Below are positions 14,887 through 15,112 of a DNA stretch of 15,112 nt, in pieces. The notes beneath the pieces were generated by a model that saw nothing but the letters and a program-made list of their open reading frames with translations, was not told where the DNA came from and did no database searches. The position numbers and the translations under genes were made by a program. How positions within the stretch are numbered: position 1 is the stretch's first letter; the number at the start of each line of letters is the position of its first letter. This stretch comes from JAHTBL01 sp038532735 (GTDB lineage Bacteria > Pseudomonadota > Alphaproteobacteria > Rhodobacterales > Rhodobacteraceae), in contig JBCBAC010000033.1 in NCBI GenBank assembly GCA_038532735.1, positions 1 to 15,112 on the forward strand, in the 5' to 3' direction.

Positions 14887-14917
14887 GCCTCCGGCGGGAA
14901 TATTTAGACAAAGATGA
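14887..14917 (+). repeat. Copy 3 of GATATTT-type intergenic motif
   Basis: GCCTCCGGCGGGAATATTTA (14887-14906) followed by GACAAAGATGA. It shares the GCCT-CGGCG-G head and the ATATTT core with the copy at 8790-8821, and TTTAGACA with 8828-8835. It lies 33 bases after the dipeptidase stop codon. I recall sequences of this kind downstream of genes in many Rhodobacteraceae, but could not check. Confidence 0.5.
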
Positions 14918-14919
14918 CA

Positions 14920-14975
14920 GCCATTAACCTTAATGCGCGGTTAACAGCTTCTTTTGTCCATAAATACCTTTTCCG
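14920..14975 (+). repeat. 56-base intergenic element, copy B, containing a CtrA-like site
   Basis: It aligns without gaps to 8873-8928 (46/56 identical by my count). It contains TTAATGCGCGGTTAAC at 14930-14945, a full TTAA-N7-TTAAC arrangement as bound by the alphaproteobacterial cell-cycle regulator CtrA. Here it lies only two bases after the ATATTT motif, whereas in copy A about 50 bases intervene. The rest of the gap (14976-15066) holds a small TGCGCC-GCA-GGCGCA hairpin near 15028-15042 and a 10-base direct repeat AGATAAAGGA (15013-15022 and 15053-15062). Confidence 0.7.
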
Positions 14976-15066
14976 AGGTCGCCCCAAAGCGCTGCTCTCT
15001 GTGCGACGCGCCAGATAAAGGATCACATGCGCCGCAGGCGCACATTTTGACAAGATAAAGGAAAAG

Positions 15067-15112
15067 TGGCGCGGTTGACGGGGCTCGAACCCGCGACCCC
15101 CGGCGTGACAGG
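15067..15112 (-). tRNA. tRNA-Asp (anticodon GTC), 5' half beyond the window edge
   Basis: Read on the minus strand from the right edge: anticodon loop CTGTCAC with anticodon GTC (15107-15109), the 3' strand of the anticodon stem GCCGG, a five-base variable region, T-stem GCGGG/CCCGT around T-loop TTCGAGC, acceptor strand CAACCGC, discriminator G and an encoded CCA ending at 15067. This matches the 3' half of bacterial tRNA-Asp, including E. coli. The 5' acceptor strand and D-arm are outside the window. A pyrimidine-rich stretch (CTTTTCCTTTATCTT) follows the CCA and may help termination. Confidence 0.95.

Noticed and set aside
14976..15112. Possible integration (att) site at the tRNA-Asp 3' end
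   Set aside because: No integrase, no repeat of the tRNA 3' end, and no foreign-looking genes are in the window. The 10-base AGATAAAGGA repeat is too short to support this.
1..15112. CRISPR array, insertion sequence, prophage or defence system
   Set aside because: No regularly spaced repeats, transposase or phage-type proteins are seen on either strand. Nearly all coding space is taken by recognisable housekeeping genes.

Overview
The window looks like a stretch of chromosome from an alphaproteobacterium of the Rhodobacteraceae (Roseobacter/Rhodobacter group). The evidence is the moderately high GC content, the close match of HemA to Rhodobacter-type 5-aminolevulinate synthase (with the PLP lysine at residue 248), the RF2 gene without a frameshift site, and the gene order amidase - PBP1A - RF2. 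All genes appear intact except prfB, cut by the left edge, and a tRNA-Asp, cut by the right edge. I see no insertion sequence, phage, CRISPR array, toxin-antitoxin pair or defence gene.

Left part (1-6616): a leftward cell-wall and translation group of class I/II aminotransferase, amiC-like amidase (AMIN + Amidase_3), mrcA-like PBP1A and prfB. A rightward class I methyltransferase gene sits between the amidase and PBP1A genes. A (CG)7 tract lies on one side of it and a pair of G-rich hairpins on the other.

Middle (6639-8758): two rightward envelope genes, a BepA-like M48 metalloprotease with C-terminal TPR-like repeats and a DsbA/ScsC-like thiol oxidoreductase. They are 11 bases apart and probably translationally coupled. 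They converge on a second leftward group (8941-13388): a small secreted protein of unknown function, hemA (best start TTG, with an FNR-like box upstream), a RodZ-like HTH/membrane protein, and ispG. The rodZ-ispG order also occurs in E. coli.

Right end (13480-15112): a rightward M20 dipeptidase, a 213-base intergenic region, and the 3' half of tRNA-Asp(GTC) on the minus strand.

Most genes serve housekeeping roles in peptidoglycan synthesis and splitting, envelope protein quality control, heme and isoprenoid precursor synthesis, and translation. I found no convincing new multi-gene system. The least explained sequence is intergenic. All three gaps between convergent genes carry copies of short related repeats, and two share an ungapped 56-base element, one copy of which contains a full CtrA-like TTAA-N7-TTAAC site. 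The other item of interest is the small protein beside hemA, which has two similar Cys-pair modules.
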